From a virus: a stretch of DNA of 64,000 bases. Of this stretch, positions 23,279 to 31,365 are shown in pieces. Both the position numbers and the translations under genes were made by a program. The stretch spans positions 29,596 through 93,595 of the IMG/VR virus record IMGVR_UViG_3300024999_000004; one strand, written 5' to 3'. The first letter of the stretch is position 1. Each line of letters starts with the position of its first letter. The notes beneath the pieces are model-generated. The model was not told where the DNA came from, made no database searches, and saw only the letters and a list, made by a program, of their open reading frames with translations.

Positions 23279-23773
23279 ATGTCTGATACCGAAGAAAAGA
23301 AACTGATCTGGGTCCCCGCATCATGGGCCACCGAATTCGAGGCCGCTGCTAACGAGGCTGCCCAGCGTAAAGTGATCGACGATATCCTTGCAAACACCAA
23401 GACCTCCATGCGCGGAGACCTCGAACAACTGGAAGAAGATGCCCTCCGATTCAGGGGCCTGCTCCTGGGGTACAAGGAAGCATACTCCAAGGCCCTTCAG
23501 GAACACTTCGACGCCAGCTACAAGGTATGGGAGGATCTGGATTCCAAGATGCCTTCCATGAAGGCGAGTGCGGACAAGCTGTTGCGCGAGTTTTCGGAGG
23601 TCAAGCCTGCGGTGGAGGAGGTTGCCTCCCGAATAGCGATTATTGCAAGGGGAATGGAGAGCGTCAACACGTATCATCTGACCAGGATGATCGATCTTAT
23701 CAAGGCCATCGAAGGCTGCGACGAGAAGACAAAGGATGTCCTGCGGAGGGTGCTTTCGCAGCCTTCTGTTTGA
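23279..23773 (+). CDS. hypothetical helical protein
   Basis: 164 residues, ATG at 23279, AAAGGAG upstream. Almost entirely charged helix, likely coiled coil (about residues 45-135). Function unknown. Confidence 0.7.
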   Translation: MSDTEEKKLIWVPASWATEFEAAANEAAQRKVIDDILANTKTSMRGDLEQLEEDALRFRGLLLGYKEAYSKALQEHFDASYKVWEDLDSKMPSMKASADKLLREFSEVKPAVEEVASRIAIIARGMESVNTYHLTRMIDLIKAIEGCDEKTKDVLRRVLSQPSV

Positions 23774-23806
23774 AGTCGCAGACTATAGACGGGATTTTTA
23801 AGGAGC
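23769..23806 (+). promoter_or_regulatory. conserved leader element, copy 4
   Basis: GTTTGAAGTCGCAGACTATA, then GACGGGATTTTTAAGGAG, the best-preserved copy, overlapping the end of the upstream gene. Confidence 0.65.
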
Positions 23807-23811
23807 CTATC

Positions 23812-24243
23812 ATGGGAACAAACTACTACTGGTACCCCGAGCCCCCGTGCCCTTGCTGCGGGAGGAGACCTGAGCCCGTGCATATCGGGAAATCGAGCGG
23901 AGGCTGGTGCTTTGCTTTGCACGTGTATCCCTTCTCGGAGGACAGCGAACCGGGAACTTTCTCTGTTGATTCTCTCGAAGCATGGAAGAACAGGTTCGAA
24001 ACGGAAGGCTCTTTCATCGAAGATGAATACGGAGATCTTGTATCTGTGGAGACCCTGCTGCAGGCTATAACAGAAAGGAGCGCAAGGACTCCCGATTCTG
24101 CGTATCCGTATTCTTGGTACGAGCAAAACCACGCCGTTCCCGGACCCAACGGCCTTGCGCGTCGTCAGATAGACGGGGACTTCTGCATCGGCCATGCGCC
24201 GGATGACGGGACCTGGGATATTTGCATCGGGGAGTTCTCGTGA
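23812..24243 (+). CDS. conserved-type protein with CPCCG zinc knuckle
   Basis: 143 residues. The start GTNYYWYPEPPCPCCGRRPEPVHIGKSSGGWCFALHV... matches a phage/bacterial family whose N-terminus carries a Cys pair and HIGKSSxGWCF. Its role is unknown. Ribosome site AAGGAG in the leader element; stop overlaps the next start (GTGA). Confidence 0.8.
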   Translation: MGTNYYWYPEPPCPCCGRRPEPVHIGKSSGGWCFALHVYPFSEDSEPGTFSVDSLEAWKNRFETEGSFIEDEYGDLVSVETLLQAITERSARTPDSAYPYSWYEQNHAVPGPNGLARRQIDGDFCIGHAPDDGTWDICIGEFS

Positions 24244-24452
24244 TTCTGAGGTTTCCTTTGGATAGCTTTTACTCGGCGCTCAATCCGGGGGATGTGGTTG
24301 ATTACTACGGAGTTTTTCATAAGGTAGTCAGCAATTGCTTGGAAGAAGATGAGGAAGGCATGCTTGTTTGTGCGTTTCAGATGGAGGAAACGTTTCCTGT
24401 CCCGACTCCTCTTTTGAGGGTAAGCAAGAGAGAAATCACTTTTGATATCTGA
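24240..24452 (+). CDS. hypothetical 70-aa protein
   Basis: GTG at 24240, overlapping the preceding stop. Beta-rich (NPGDVVDYYGVFHKVVSN), possibly a small SH3-like fold. Function unknown. Confidence 0.6.
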   Translation: MILRFPLDSFYSALNPGDVVDYYGVFHKVVSNCLEEDEEGMLVCAFQMEETFPVPTPLLRVSKREITFDI

Positions 24453-24466
24453 AGAAGGAGCAAACC

Positions 24467-24535
24467 ATGATCTATAGCGTCGTGATCGGAAGGGCCACAC
24501 GAAAAGGGTCCGAACCCCTTGTTACCAAGTCATGA
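24467..24535 (+). CDS. putative 22-aa peptide
   Basis: ATG at 24467 behind AAGGAG, stop overlapping the next start by ATGA. Coding is suggested only by these signals. Confidence 0.35.
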   Translation: MIYSVVIGRATRKGSEPLVTKS

Positions 24536-24657
24536 CGGCGCACTACGAGCAGGAACTTGTGAAGGAAGTGAAGAAGATGGCGGACGAGCTGAAGTCACGG
24601 ATTCCCGCAACTATTGCCGAAGAGATATCCAAGACGGTGGTGAAGTATCTCAAGTAG
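24532..24657 (+). CDS. hypothetical 41-aa helical peptide
   Basis: ATG at 24532. Single amphipathic helix (VKEVKKMADELKSRIPATIA). Ends seven bases before the lysozyme-like gene and provides its ribosome site (AGGAGGAG). Confidence 0.5.
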   Translation: MTAHYEQELVKEVKKMADELKSRIPATIAEEISKTVVKYLK

Positions 24658-24664
24658 GAGGAGC

Positions 24665-25228
24665 ATGAAATCAAAACGTATGGCTTTATTTCTGGCAGTG
24701 GTATTAATGGCCTCCCGGGCATTCGCCTCCCCTCCCGAGCTTCCGCAGCACCCTCAACCTTTGTCAGAGCCCTATTACTCTTTCGTGATCGATCTCTGCA
24801 CCAAAAATCATCTGGCTTCCACCTACACCCTGAACCTGATATGGGCCGAGAGCCTTAACAACCCGAAAGCCGAGAACTGGAACTACCGGTGGATCAATAC
24901 TTCCAACACAGGAAAAGACGGGAAAACAAAATGGATATGGCGCTATCTCCCCGTATCTTGGGATCGTGGATTCTTCCAGCTCAATCAGGACTCCCTCCCC
25001 GATTTCTCTGTCCGATACAATGGAGGGAAGCCCATAGATCCTTTTGACTGGAAGACCAACCTGAGAGTGGGGATAGCCCATCTCGCATATTGCAGGAAAA
25101 TGACGGGATCGATGTTCGGAGCCGTGGCATCCATGAACATGGGGGAGAGGGGGTATGCCGAGTGGCTGGAAGGGAAGAGGGAGATGAGGTACTCGACCAA
25201 GAGGTTGTTGGAACTGGTGTTTCAGTAA
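24665..25228 (+). CDS. secreted lysozyme-like transglycosylase
   Basis: 187 residues. Signal peptide at residues 1-22 (ALFLAVVLMASRAFA). The mature part has the SLT-type lysozyme pattern: LIWAESLNNP with candidate catalytic Glu62, a Gly-Phe-Phe-Gln-Leu-Asn segment near 103 (DRGFFQLN) and a helical NLRVGIAHLAYCRKM. Such enzymes cleave peptidoglycan. It could be the Sec-dependent endolysin or a peptidoglycan-remodelling factor; it lies far from the lysis-type genes at 60.7-61.7 kb, which makes the second role possible. Confidence 0.75.
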   Translation: MKSKRMALFLAVVLMASRAFASPPELPQHPQPLSEPYYSFVIDLCTKNHLASTYTLNLIWAESLNNPKAENWNYRWINTSNTGKDGKTKWIWRYLPVSWDRGFFQLNQDSLPDFSVRYNGGKPIDPFDWKTNLRVGIAHLAYCRKMTGSMFGAVASMNMGERGYAEWLEGKREMRYSTKRLLELVFQ

Positions 25229-25255
25229 TGCCACTATTTTGAGAGGGAGGACTAG

Positions 25256-25465
25256 GTGGAAAAGATAAGAACTGAAGTAAGACATTCACAGACAAAAGAT
25301 GCTTGGAATGTTATAGGAACCCAAGTCGGTGGAAAATACAAAATTGCCAGAGTTCCCTATCAGGTTGTCCCGGGCAGTGAGATATGCACGACTCGCAACA
25401 AGCACGAGGCGATGGAGCACGCACTTTTTATAAGCAAATGTTTCAATGAATATACCGACACCTAA
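25256..25465 (+). CDS. hypothetical 69-aa protein
   Basis: GTG at 25256 preceded by GAGGGAGGA. Small beta-alpha product (YKIARVPYQVV, HEAMEHALFISKCF). Function unknown. Confidence 0.55.
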   Translation: MEKIRTEVRHSQTKDAWNVIGTQVGGKYKIARVPYQVVPGSEICTTRNKHEAMEHALFISKCFNEYTDT

Positions 25466-25493
25466 CAACTACCACAACATGATGGAGCCCTGA

Positions 25494-25808
25494 ATGGACG
25501 AACACGGATACCCCGAGGCCCAAGACATTGCGCATCTGAAAGAAGAGCTTTCGCACATGGATTTCCACCGGGGAGCAAACGCCATAGCGCAGCTTATCGA
25601 AGCAACAGGCTACGGCACCGCGTCCCTGCTGGGGGCCAGTGGAACAAACCCCGGAAGACTCGAAGTTTCTACCGGAGGCTGGTCGGGATGCGAAGAGATT
25701 CTTTCCGCAACACACAATACCTTGTGGAGGATGGCGTTTTGGGAATCCGTGCATCGTGGAGGCCTTGAGGTTTTCGTAGACGCTCACGGCATAGGGGGCA
25801 GCCAATGA
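25494..25808 (+). CDS. hypothetical 104-aa protein
   Basis: ATG at 25494 after TGGAGCCC. Contains TGGWSGCEEILSA, a motif common to several phage hypotheticals. Stop overlaps next start. Confidence 0.65.
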   Translation: MDEHGYPEAQDIAHLKEELSHMDFHRGANAIAQLIEATGYGTASLLGASGTNPGRLEVSTGGWSGCEEILSATHNTLWRMAFWESVHRGGLEVFVDAHGIGGSQ

Positions 25809-26050
25809 AATCCTTCCTTAAACTCCTCGCAGAAAAAGGCGTAACGGAAATCCGGAACACCCTGACTTCCTTGTATGCCAGGTACAATGATGTTTATGTG
25901 GATATAACAAAAACACCTTCACAGTCAGCTGCTTCTTCATGGCACATGGAGGTTGTGGACTTTGCAGGACCGAATTTGATGCGCAGGCGCAAATGGGACG
26001 GCTCCGTGAAAGAGCTTCTCGTTGTTCTGCAGCGTATTGATTTTGATTAA
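25805..26050 (+). CDS. hypothetical 81-aa protein
   Basis: ATGA-coupled to the preceding gene. No domain recognised. Confidence 0.6.
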   Translation: MKSFLKLLAEKGVTEIRNTLTSLYARYNDVYVDITKTPSQSAASSWHMEVVDFAGPNLMRRRKWDGSVKELLVVLQRIDFD

Positions 26051-26068
26051 GGTATTCAGGAGGCCCTG

Positions 26069-26326
26069 ATGGACGATATGCGAATGGACTGCATGGTGCG
26101 GATATGCAAAGCCTACTACGACATGCCCGAGCACGGAACCGGAGGAAGTCTTCATATTGTACTGGACGACGACAACGTAGACCATGGCAGTGTTCTCTCT
26201 TGCATCAAGTTTGCGGAAGAAGAGGGGGATATTATCGGGCAGGGAATAGGGCTCATGCTCTCCCGGATGACGCGGATAGAACGCTCACGGTTGGTGTCCC
26301 GCTACAAAGAATATGCACTCTCGTAA
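26069..26326 (+). CDS. hypothetical 85-aa protein
   Basis: ATG at 26069 with CAGGAGG upstream. Contains an acidic HIVLDDDNVD segment followed by a helix, a pattern seen in other phage small proteins. A strong promoter follows immediately. Confidence 0.6.
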   Translation: MDDMRMDCMVRICKAYYDMPEHGTGGSLHIVLDDDNVDHGSVLSCIKFAEEEGDIIGQGIGLMLSRMTRIERSRLVSRYKEYALS

Positions 26327-26333
26327 GTTTTGA

Positions 26334-26362
26334 TTGACACCAGAGAGTATACGTGATATAAT
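26334..26362 (+). promoter_or_regulatory. perfect consensus sigma-70 promoter
   Basis: TTGACA (26334-26339), 17 bp ending ACGTGA (extended -10), TATAAT (26357-26362). Strongest promoter in the window; drives the radical SAM and RtcB genes. Confidence 0.92.
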
Positions 26363-26387
26363 TGCGCGTTAACAGGAGAACAACAGA

Positions 26388-26603
26388 ATGCTTTGTTTCC
26401 AAGACCGCACCTTCTGCCCTTTTTATGAGACCTGCACCAAGGGCGTTACTTGCAGGGCCGCTCTGACTGAAGAGATTGTGGCGGCTGCGGAGGAGTGGTT
26501 CGCCTCCTGGGTCAAAGACAGAAGGCCGGGGGAGCAGGCTCCGGTGATGGTTCATTCTTCGGAGCCTTCTTGTTTTGTGCCTGCTGCGGGGGAGGACCAA
26601 TGA
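26388..26603 (+). CDS. small Cys-rich protein
   Basis: 71 residues. TFCPFYETCTKGVTC (four spaced Cys) then a helix, resembling the Cys-knot-plus-helix repeat in the 11078 and 31015 proteins. Overlaps the radical SAM gene by ATGA, so they may be made together. Possibly binds a metal or cluster. Confidence 0.65.
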   Translation: MLCFQDRTFCPFYETCTKGVTCRAALTEEIVAAAEEWFASWVKDRRPGEQAPVMVHSSEPSCFVPAAGEDQ

Positions 26604-27562
26604 AACTTGAAGATATTGGATTCTACTCCCTGTCTGATGCCCGCGCCGCTTCCGTGACGTGGGAGAGTGATCTTCAAAGGTGTGAGTTGATCCTGACCGA
26701 TAGATGCAATTTTCGCTGTACTTATTGCAGGGGCATCGGGGAGGATCTTCGCGGCGACCTCCCCCTTGAACAAGCGAAAGAGGTGATCGATATTTGGGCA
26801 TCAGGGAACCTCCGCAACGTAAGGTTTTCGGGAGGAGAACCTGCTGTGTGGAAAGACCTTCTTGCCCTCGTGAAGTACACCCGAAGCTTCCCTTGTTTCG
26901 AGCATATTGCCTTATCCACCAACGGCAGCTTCCCTATCGCATACTACCATGAACTTCTTCTTGCGGGGATCAATGACTTTTCCATCTCCTTGGACGCTTG
27001 CTGTTCCAAGACTTCCGATGCCATGGCAGGAGTAAACTCTCACTTTGATCACATCTCCGAAGTAATCCGTTATTTGTCAAAGCTGACCTACGTCACTGTA
27101 GGGGTCGTGCTTGACCGGCAGAACAAGGAAGAATTGAAGGATATCGTAGAGTACGCTTCCAGTCTGGGCGTCTCGGATATCCGCATAATCCCTTCAGCTC
27201 AATCAAACCATTTTCTCGACATTGATATTGAGACAGACCTTCCTATATTGAGGTATCGAATAACTCACCTGAAGCAAGGACGGCATGTTCGCGGACTTTC
27301 CGAATCAGATTGTCACAAGTGCCATCTGGTGAAAGATGACATGGTGGTCCTTCACGGAAAGCATTTTCCTTGTGTTGTCTACATGAGGGAGCAGGGGCCT
27401 GCCATAGGGGATGTGTACGGAAAGACTCTTGCTCAAATAAGGCAGGAGAGGAAAGAGTGGTTCGAGCGGACGGATACACATAAGGAAACGATATGCAAGA
27501 GGAATTGTCTTGATGTGTGCATTGACCATAATAAGTGTGCGGAGAAGGAGGAGATGCAATGA
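26600..27562 (+). CDS. radical SAM protein with C-terminal Cys cluster
   Basis: 320 residues, ATG at 26600. CNFRCTYC (Cys36, 40, 43) is the CxxxCxxC site for the 4Fe-4S cluster that cleaves S-adenosylmethionine; FSGGEPAVW is the SAM-binding GGE motif. The C-terminus holds further cysteines (CHKCHL, FPCVVY, CKRNCLDVCIDHNKC), as in SPASM/twitch proteins with auxiliary clusters that modify peptides or enzymes. Target unknown; RtcB and two small paralogous proteins lie next to it, so an RNA- or protein-modification role is possible. Confidence 0.85.
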   Translation: MKLEDIGFYSLSDARAASVTWESDLQRCELILTDRCNFRCTYCRGIGEDLRGDLPLEQAKEVIDIWASGNLRNVRFSGGEPAVWKDLLALVKYTRSFPCFEHIALSTNGSFPIAYYHELLLAGINDFSISLDACCSKTSDAMAGVNSHFDHISEVIRYLSKLTYVTVGVVLDRQNKEELKDIVEYASSLGVSDIRIIPSAQSNHFLDIDIETDLPILRYRITHLKQGRHVRGLSESDCHKCHLVKDDMVVLHGKHFPCVVYMREQGPAIGDVYGKTLAQIRQERKEWFERTDTHKETICKRNCLDVCIDHNKCAEKEEMQ

Positions 27563-27753
27563 AAGCCTTTTTCAATTCCATGGGTGCTCTCGTCCTTGCT
27601 CCGGAAGACAATACGGAAAAGTATGCTTTAGGTAAATGGGTCAATGAAAACAGCTCGGGGAATTCCTGCGGCCACGGTGTATTTCTTTTCACCGGCAGAA
27701 TTCTTTCAGCGGAAGAGCTGAAGGTGGAAAAGGGGGAGACTTCATGTTCATAA
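27559..27753 (+). CDS. small protein, paralogue A flanking RtcB
   Basis: 64 residues, ATGA-coupled to the radical SAM gene and overlapping the RtcB start. Its KAFFN...VLAPEDNTEKYAL pattern is repeated in the gene at 29416 (KAFFN...VIVPEDNTERYVL). Function unknown. Confidence 0.65.
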   Translation: MKAFFNSMGALVLAPEDNTEKYALGKWVNENSSGNSCGHGVFLFTGRILSAEELKVEKGETSCS

Positions 27754-28898
27754 TGCAAGGAAAGCACAATATCGCCCGCGTGATGCTGAAGGACGAATCT
27801 TTTCTTGACGGGCCCTCCCGAGCCCAGATTCAGGGATTCCTGAATTCCCCTGCCTTTGCAGGAAAGCCCATAACAATCATGCCCGACGTGCACTACGGGA
27901 AAGGCTCCTGCGTGGGCTTCACGATGCCTCTGTCTTCGCATATCCTGCCAGCTCAAATTGGGGTAGATATTTCCTGTGGCGTACTCGCAGCAAATTTCGG
28001 CCAAATCAGCGTCTCCGTGGAAGCTTTCGATTCTTTTGTCAGGGAAAACATTCCCTCCGGGCACAAGATAAATACCGACCCCGTGTACATGCACAAGGTA
28101 TTTGACAGCTTTCCCGGAGCGCTCGTGGATCTGATTGATTTGGCTGGAGCAAACCACGACAAGGCAGCGGGCGCTGTAGCCTCCTTCGGCTCAGGCAACC
28201 ATTTTTTGGAATTGGACCGCGACGAAGACGGGAACCTTTGGTGCGTCCTGCACTCAGGAAGCCGGAATCTCGGGCTCCGCGTAGCCGAGCACTTCATGAC
28301 CAAGGCACAGGAAAATCTTGCAAGGTATTTTATTGAAGTTCCCAAGGACGAGGCATGGATTCCCCTCGAAGACCCTTTGGCTGTAGCTTATCTTGAGGCG
28401 GTCAAGCTGATGCAGGGGTATGCGGAGCGCAACAGGAATGAGATGATGTGGAGGGTAGCTTCTTTCGTTCGCAGAGGTCCTCTTGAAACAGTACAATCTA
28501 TCCATAACTATATTGATTTCTCCGGAGTAGGGGGCTCCGCAATCATCCGAAAAGGAGCGATCTCCGCAAAGAAGGGCGAACGCTGCATCATCCCTTTCAA
28601 CATGGCCGAGGGCTCTGCAATCTGTATCGGAAAAGGAAACCCCGAGTGGAACTTCTCCGCTCCTCACGGAGCCGGGAGACTTCTGAGCAGGACCAAGGCG
28701 AAGGCAAGCCTCAATGTAGAGTCTTTTGTCTCCCAGATGGCGGAAGCCGGGGTCTACAGTACTTCGGTAGGAGCAAGCACCTTGGACGAAGCCCCGGGGG
28801 CCTACAAGGACAAGCAGATGATCCTCGACGCCATCGCGCCCACGGTATCCGTGGTTTCGTGGCTCAAGCCGTTCTATAATTTCAAGGCTTCTTCTTAG
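27744..28898 (+). CDS. rtcB: RtcB-type RNA ligase
   Basis: 384 residues. All RtcB signatures are visible: MPDVHYGKG, GVDISCG (metal ligands Asp75, Cys78), FGSGNHFLEL, HSGSRNLG and PHGAGRLLSR, where His308 is the expected guanylylation site, plus LDEAPGAYKD. RtcB joins 2',3'-cyclic phosphate or 3'-phosphate ends to 5'-OH ends with GTP and Mn, repairing cleaved tRNA or RNA in the cytoplasm. In a phage it would counter host anticodon nucleases or toxin RNases. Starts inside the preceding gene, so it is translationally linked to the radical SAM operon. Confidence 0.93.
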   Translation: MFIMQGKHNIARVMLKDESFLDGPSRAQIQGFLNSPAFAGKPITIMPDVHYGKGSCVGFTMPLSSHILPAQIGVDISCGVLAANFGQISVSVEAFDSFVRENIPSGHKINTDPVYMHKVFDSFPGALVDLIDLAGANHDKAAGAVASFGSGNHFLELDRDEDGNLWCVLHSGSRNLGLRVAEHFMTKAQENLARYFIEVPKDEAWIPLEDPLAVAYLEAVKLMQGYAERNRNEMMWRVASFVRRGPLETVQSIHNYIDFSGVGGSAIIRKGAISAKKGERCIIPFNMAEGSAICIGKGNPEWNFSAPHGAGRLLSRTKAKASLNVESFVSQMAEAGVYSTSVGASTLDEAPGAYKDKQMILDAIAPTVSVVSWLKPFYNFKASS

Positions 28899-28917
28899 AG
28901 AGGAGAAAAGGAGTATC

Positions 28918-29175
28918 ATGCACACCGTATACGGAATGCTCGCTTCAGGATCTTGGGCTTTTGCCGTGGGTGATGATGGAGCAATTTTTCATCGTCTGTT
29001 TGCAGGAGAAGCACCACCTTATGGCCTTGATTTCCCTGAGTCCGTTGAAAGGTTTGATTCCCGGTACGGAAAGGGCTGCTGGAAGCTGGTCTTCGTGGAA
29101 GACGAGGACGCTTCGTATGACAAAGTTCTGCAAGACCTTGTGGAAGGGTCTTTTATATGGGAAGAGGGAAAATGA
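28918..29175 (+). CDS. hypothetical 85-aa protein
   Basis: ATG at 28918, AAGGAG nine bases upstream. Begins MHTVYGMLASGSWAFAVGDDG. Stop overlaps the next start. Unknown. Confidence 0.65.
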   Translation: MHTVYGMLASGSWAFAVGDDGAIFHRLFAGEAPPYGLDFPESVERFDSRYGKGCWKLVFVEDEDASYDKVLQDLVEGSFIWEEGK

Positions 29176-29414
29176 CCCTCACAGATGCTTCCTTATGGGA
29201 CTTCTCAGAACCCCTGACCCCGGATTCTTCGGTCCAATGCCCCGAGTGCCATGAGTGGTCCCCGATCGCAGATTGGAGGGAAGGATCGGTTTACTGTGAA
29301 ATTTGCAGCGAGCATACAGCAATTGTTTGCCCGAAGTGCTTGGAGCAGTTTGATTGGCTGGATGAGGATATTGTTTTTGAGGTGCGTAGCAGGTCAACAG
29401 AGAAGGAGGTGTAA
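29172..29414 (+). CDS. zinc-ribbon protein
   Basis: 80 residues. Two Cys pairs typical of zinc ribbons: CPECHEW...CEIC and CPKC near residue 54. Coupled to the gene before it by ATGA. Likely nucleic-acid or protein binding. Confidence 0.7.
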   Translation: MTLTDASLWDFSEPLTPDSSVQCPECHEWSPIADWREGSVYCEICSEHTAIVCPKCLEQFDWLDEDIVFEVRSRSTEKEV

Positions 29415-29415
29415 C

Positions 29416-29601
29416 TTGAAAGCATTTTTCAATAGAGACAAGGTGTTGGTGATAGTTCCTGAAGACAACACGGAAAGGTATGTCTTGCATCAATGGAGCA
29501 ATCCTCGTACTTATCATGGTGGACCTTCTCACGGGCCTCTTTTTGTTACGGATGTCATTCTTTCAGAAGATGAAATTTTGGCTGAGATGAAGGAGACATA
29601 G
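29416..29601 (+). CDS. small protein, paralogue B flanking RtcB
   Basis: 61 residues from TTG at 29416, with GGAGG upstream. Paralogue of the 27559 gene; the duplicated pair brackets rtcB and two more genes. Confidence 0.65.
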   Translation: MKAFFNRDKVLVIVPEDNTERYVLHQWSNPRTYHGGPSHGPLFVTDVILSEDEILAEMKET

Positions 29602-29605
29602 AGTT

Positions 29606-29995
29606 ATGATAATCACAAGACTCCGTTGCTGGACCACGAATCCCGGAGAGAGCGAAAGAATAGAAGAGGAGTCCCTCTCCGCCCTCGGGCGCAGGATCGG
29701 ACTCCCCTCCCTCTCCAAAGCCCGCAAGGGCCGCTCCGTATTTGACCATCAGGGATTCAGGATTCACGTGATCTCCTCCCCCACCGGAGGAAGAGGAGCC
29801 GAAGCCGACCTCGGACCCACGGAAGCACAGATGCGGAAGCTGGCGCAAGAGGCGGAGCTGAAGAGGAAGGTTGCGAGGAATCTGGCGGCTTCGTGCAGGA
29901 AGTATAATAAAGAGGGAGAGAGCAACGCACGAAAAGATGGCCCACTTTTGAGGGGGCTCGTGACTCATGGGCTCGGGCAGCTTTGGCGATATTGA
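29606..29995 (+). CDS. hypothetical basic protein
   Basis: 129 residues, ATG at 29606. Arg/Lys-rich helices in the second half (about residues 70-110). Ends on the base before the next ATG. Function unknown. Confidence 0.6.
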   Translation: MIITRLRCWTTNPGESERIEEESLSALGRRIGLPSLSKARKGRSVFDHQGFRIHVISSPTGGRGAEADLGPTEAQMRKLAQEAELKRKVARNLAASCRKYNKEGESNARKDGPLLRGLVTHGLGQLWRY

Positions 29996-30418
29996 ATGAG
30001 AGCCATACTACGAGCATTCCTGATTTTGTCTCTTTCGTTTGCTGTTATTTACGGGGAGTACCAGATATTTGTCAAAGGACCCGAATATGCAAAACCGCAT
30101 AGCGGCACCGTGCTATCTTCCTATGAATCAAAAGGCAGGGGCTCTTGCTGGTTTTCTGTGGTTGACTTTGATAACGGCGACGTGCAGGAGGTCAACACAG
30201 GCCACACAGAGTATAGAGCAGGAAGCCGCTTTACCGGAAAACTCTCGTGGAATCCTTTGCTCGGAGTTTCCGGAACCGCGTATAGCTGGAATCCGGGAGA
30301 CTGGCTCATATTTGTGTCCATGCCCGCTATAGTATTCAATGTAATGCTGTTCGTTGGCGGGATAACAGCAATCTTTGTTTTTGCTTTCGGAAAACAAGGA
30401 AAGAAGGAGGAAGCATGA
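29996..30418 (+). CDS. two-helix membrane protein
   Basis: 140 residues. N-terminal hydrophobic helix (about residues 5-22), a soluble beta-rich loop with two Cys-Trp rich parts, and a C-terminal helix (about 108-132). Coupled by ATGA to the next membrane gene. Function unknown. Confidence 0.7.
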   Translation: MRAILRAFLILSLSFAVIYGEYQIFVKGPEYAKPHSGTVLSSYESKGRGSCWFSVVDFDNGDVQEVNTGHTEYRAGSRFTGKLSWNPLLGVSGTAYSWNPGDWLIFVSMPAIVFNVMLFVGGITAIFVFAFGKQGKKEEA

Positions 30419-30588
30419 ATTATTCCTTGTCTCTGCTGGCTTACTTCTGTATTTTGGCTCAGGTTCTTACGCTCTTCCTAGGCAAGTTGGAAGTCACAAA
30501 CGCAACTTTGTTTACGACCGTCGTTCTAGGCATCGTGGCAATTATGTGCAAACTTGGGCACATGATGGAAAAGAAGGAGTCGAAATGA
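30415..30588 (+). CDS. small two-helix membrane protein A
   Basis: 57 residues. Helices at about 4-22 and 30-49 separated by LEVTNATL. Paralogous in layout to the next gene (TEVTNLHL). ATGA overlaps on both sides. Holin-like in size, but no lysis partner is adjacent. Confidence 0.65.
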   Translation: MNYSLSLLAYFCILAQVLTLFLGKLEVTNATLFTTVVLGIVAIMCKLGHMMEKKESK

Positions 30589-30731
30589 AAATGGTATTGT
30601 TCTTCGTCTCTTACGGAGGTCTTATCCTCTTCCTTATTGTGGCGGCGGTAGAAAAAACAGAGGTGACAAACCTGCATCTCCTTGCTGCTATGGTCGCTGG
30701 AGTCACCACAATTCTCTACAAACCCGAGTAA
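30585..30731 (+). CDS. small two-helix membrane protein B
   Basis: 48 residues, ATGA-coupled. Helices at about 3-20 and 29-45, with the TEVTNLHL link like its neighbour. Possible pair of interacting membrane peptides. Confidence 0.6.
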   Translation: MKMVLFFVSYGGLILFLIVAAVEKTEVTNLHLLAAMVAGVTTILYKPE

Positions 30732-30742
30732 GGAGGCACGAA

Positions 30743-31018
30743 TTGAGTGGATGCTACGGCGATAGCGAAGAAGACAGAGGCAGAGCTGCTCAGCTCGATC
30801 GTCATTTACTGGAAGAGTTCCGAGAAGTTCCTTGTGCCGGATGCCACTACTTGTTCGAGGCATCCGAGCTTGACGAGGACGACTTCTGCAAAGACTGCGC
30901 GGAGCAGGATGACGAGCTGGATGATATTGAAGAAGATCAGGATTCCTCGGATGAGTTTGGCTTTGATCCTGATTTGAAGCAGAAAGATTTTGCGCCCAGT
31001 ACGGAGGAACTGAAATGA
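30743..31018 (+). CDS. acidic zinc-finger-like protein
   Basis: 91 residues from TTG 30743, AAGGAGG upstream. CAGCHYLF...FCKDC gives a four-Cys site (about residues 31-51), followed by a very acidic tail. Stop overlaps the next start. Unknown role. Confidence 0.6.
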   Translation: MSGCYGDSEEDRGRAAQLDRHLLEEFREVPCAGCHYLFEASELDEDDFCKDCAEQDDELDDIEEDQDSSDEFGFDPDLKQKDFAPSTEELK

Positions 31019-31365
31019 CACCAAAAGAAATCGCGCACGGAATAATTGACTCAGGGGGCTGTTGCCCGACTCCCAAAGGCGACACAGTTTCCTGTAGGAC
31101 ATGCCCAGCTACCAACGCTACGAGCTGGGGAGGTTGCGGAAGCGATGACCGTGATGAAGACCGTCAACGTCGTGTCGAGGTATGCCGGAGTTTTCTGAAG
31201 GTCTTGGGAGTGGACAAACCCAAGAAGAATCCCCGCCCCACAGTCAGGCAGTTGTACAAGATGGCAGTAATCTCCTCCGGAAGATTTGAGGGTGGGGATT
31301 CCGATGAGGTTGCGATCTGGGTCGGAAGGGTGGCGGACTCGCTGTTGCAAGAGGACAAGGAATGA
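31015..31365 (+). CDS. Cys-rich hypothetical protein
   Basis: 116 residues. N-terminal GGCCPTPKGDTVSCRTCP...GGCGS, a Cys cluster like those of the 11078 protein, then a helical part. ATGA-coupled at both ends. Possible metal-binding module. Confidence 0.65.
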   Translation: MTPKEIAHGIIDSGGCCPTPKGDTVSCRTCPATNATSWGGCGSDDRDEDRQRRVEVCRSFLKVLGVDKPKKNPRPTVRQLYKMAVISSGRFEGGDSDEVAIWVGRVADSLLQEDKE

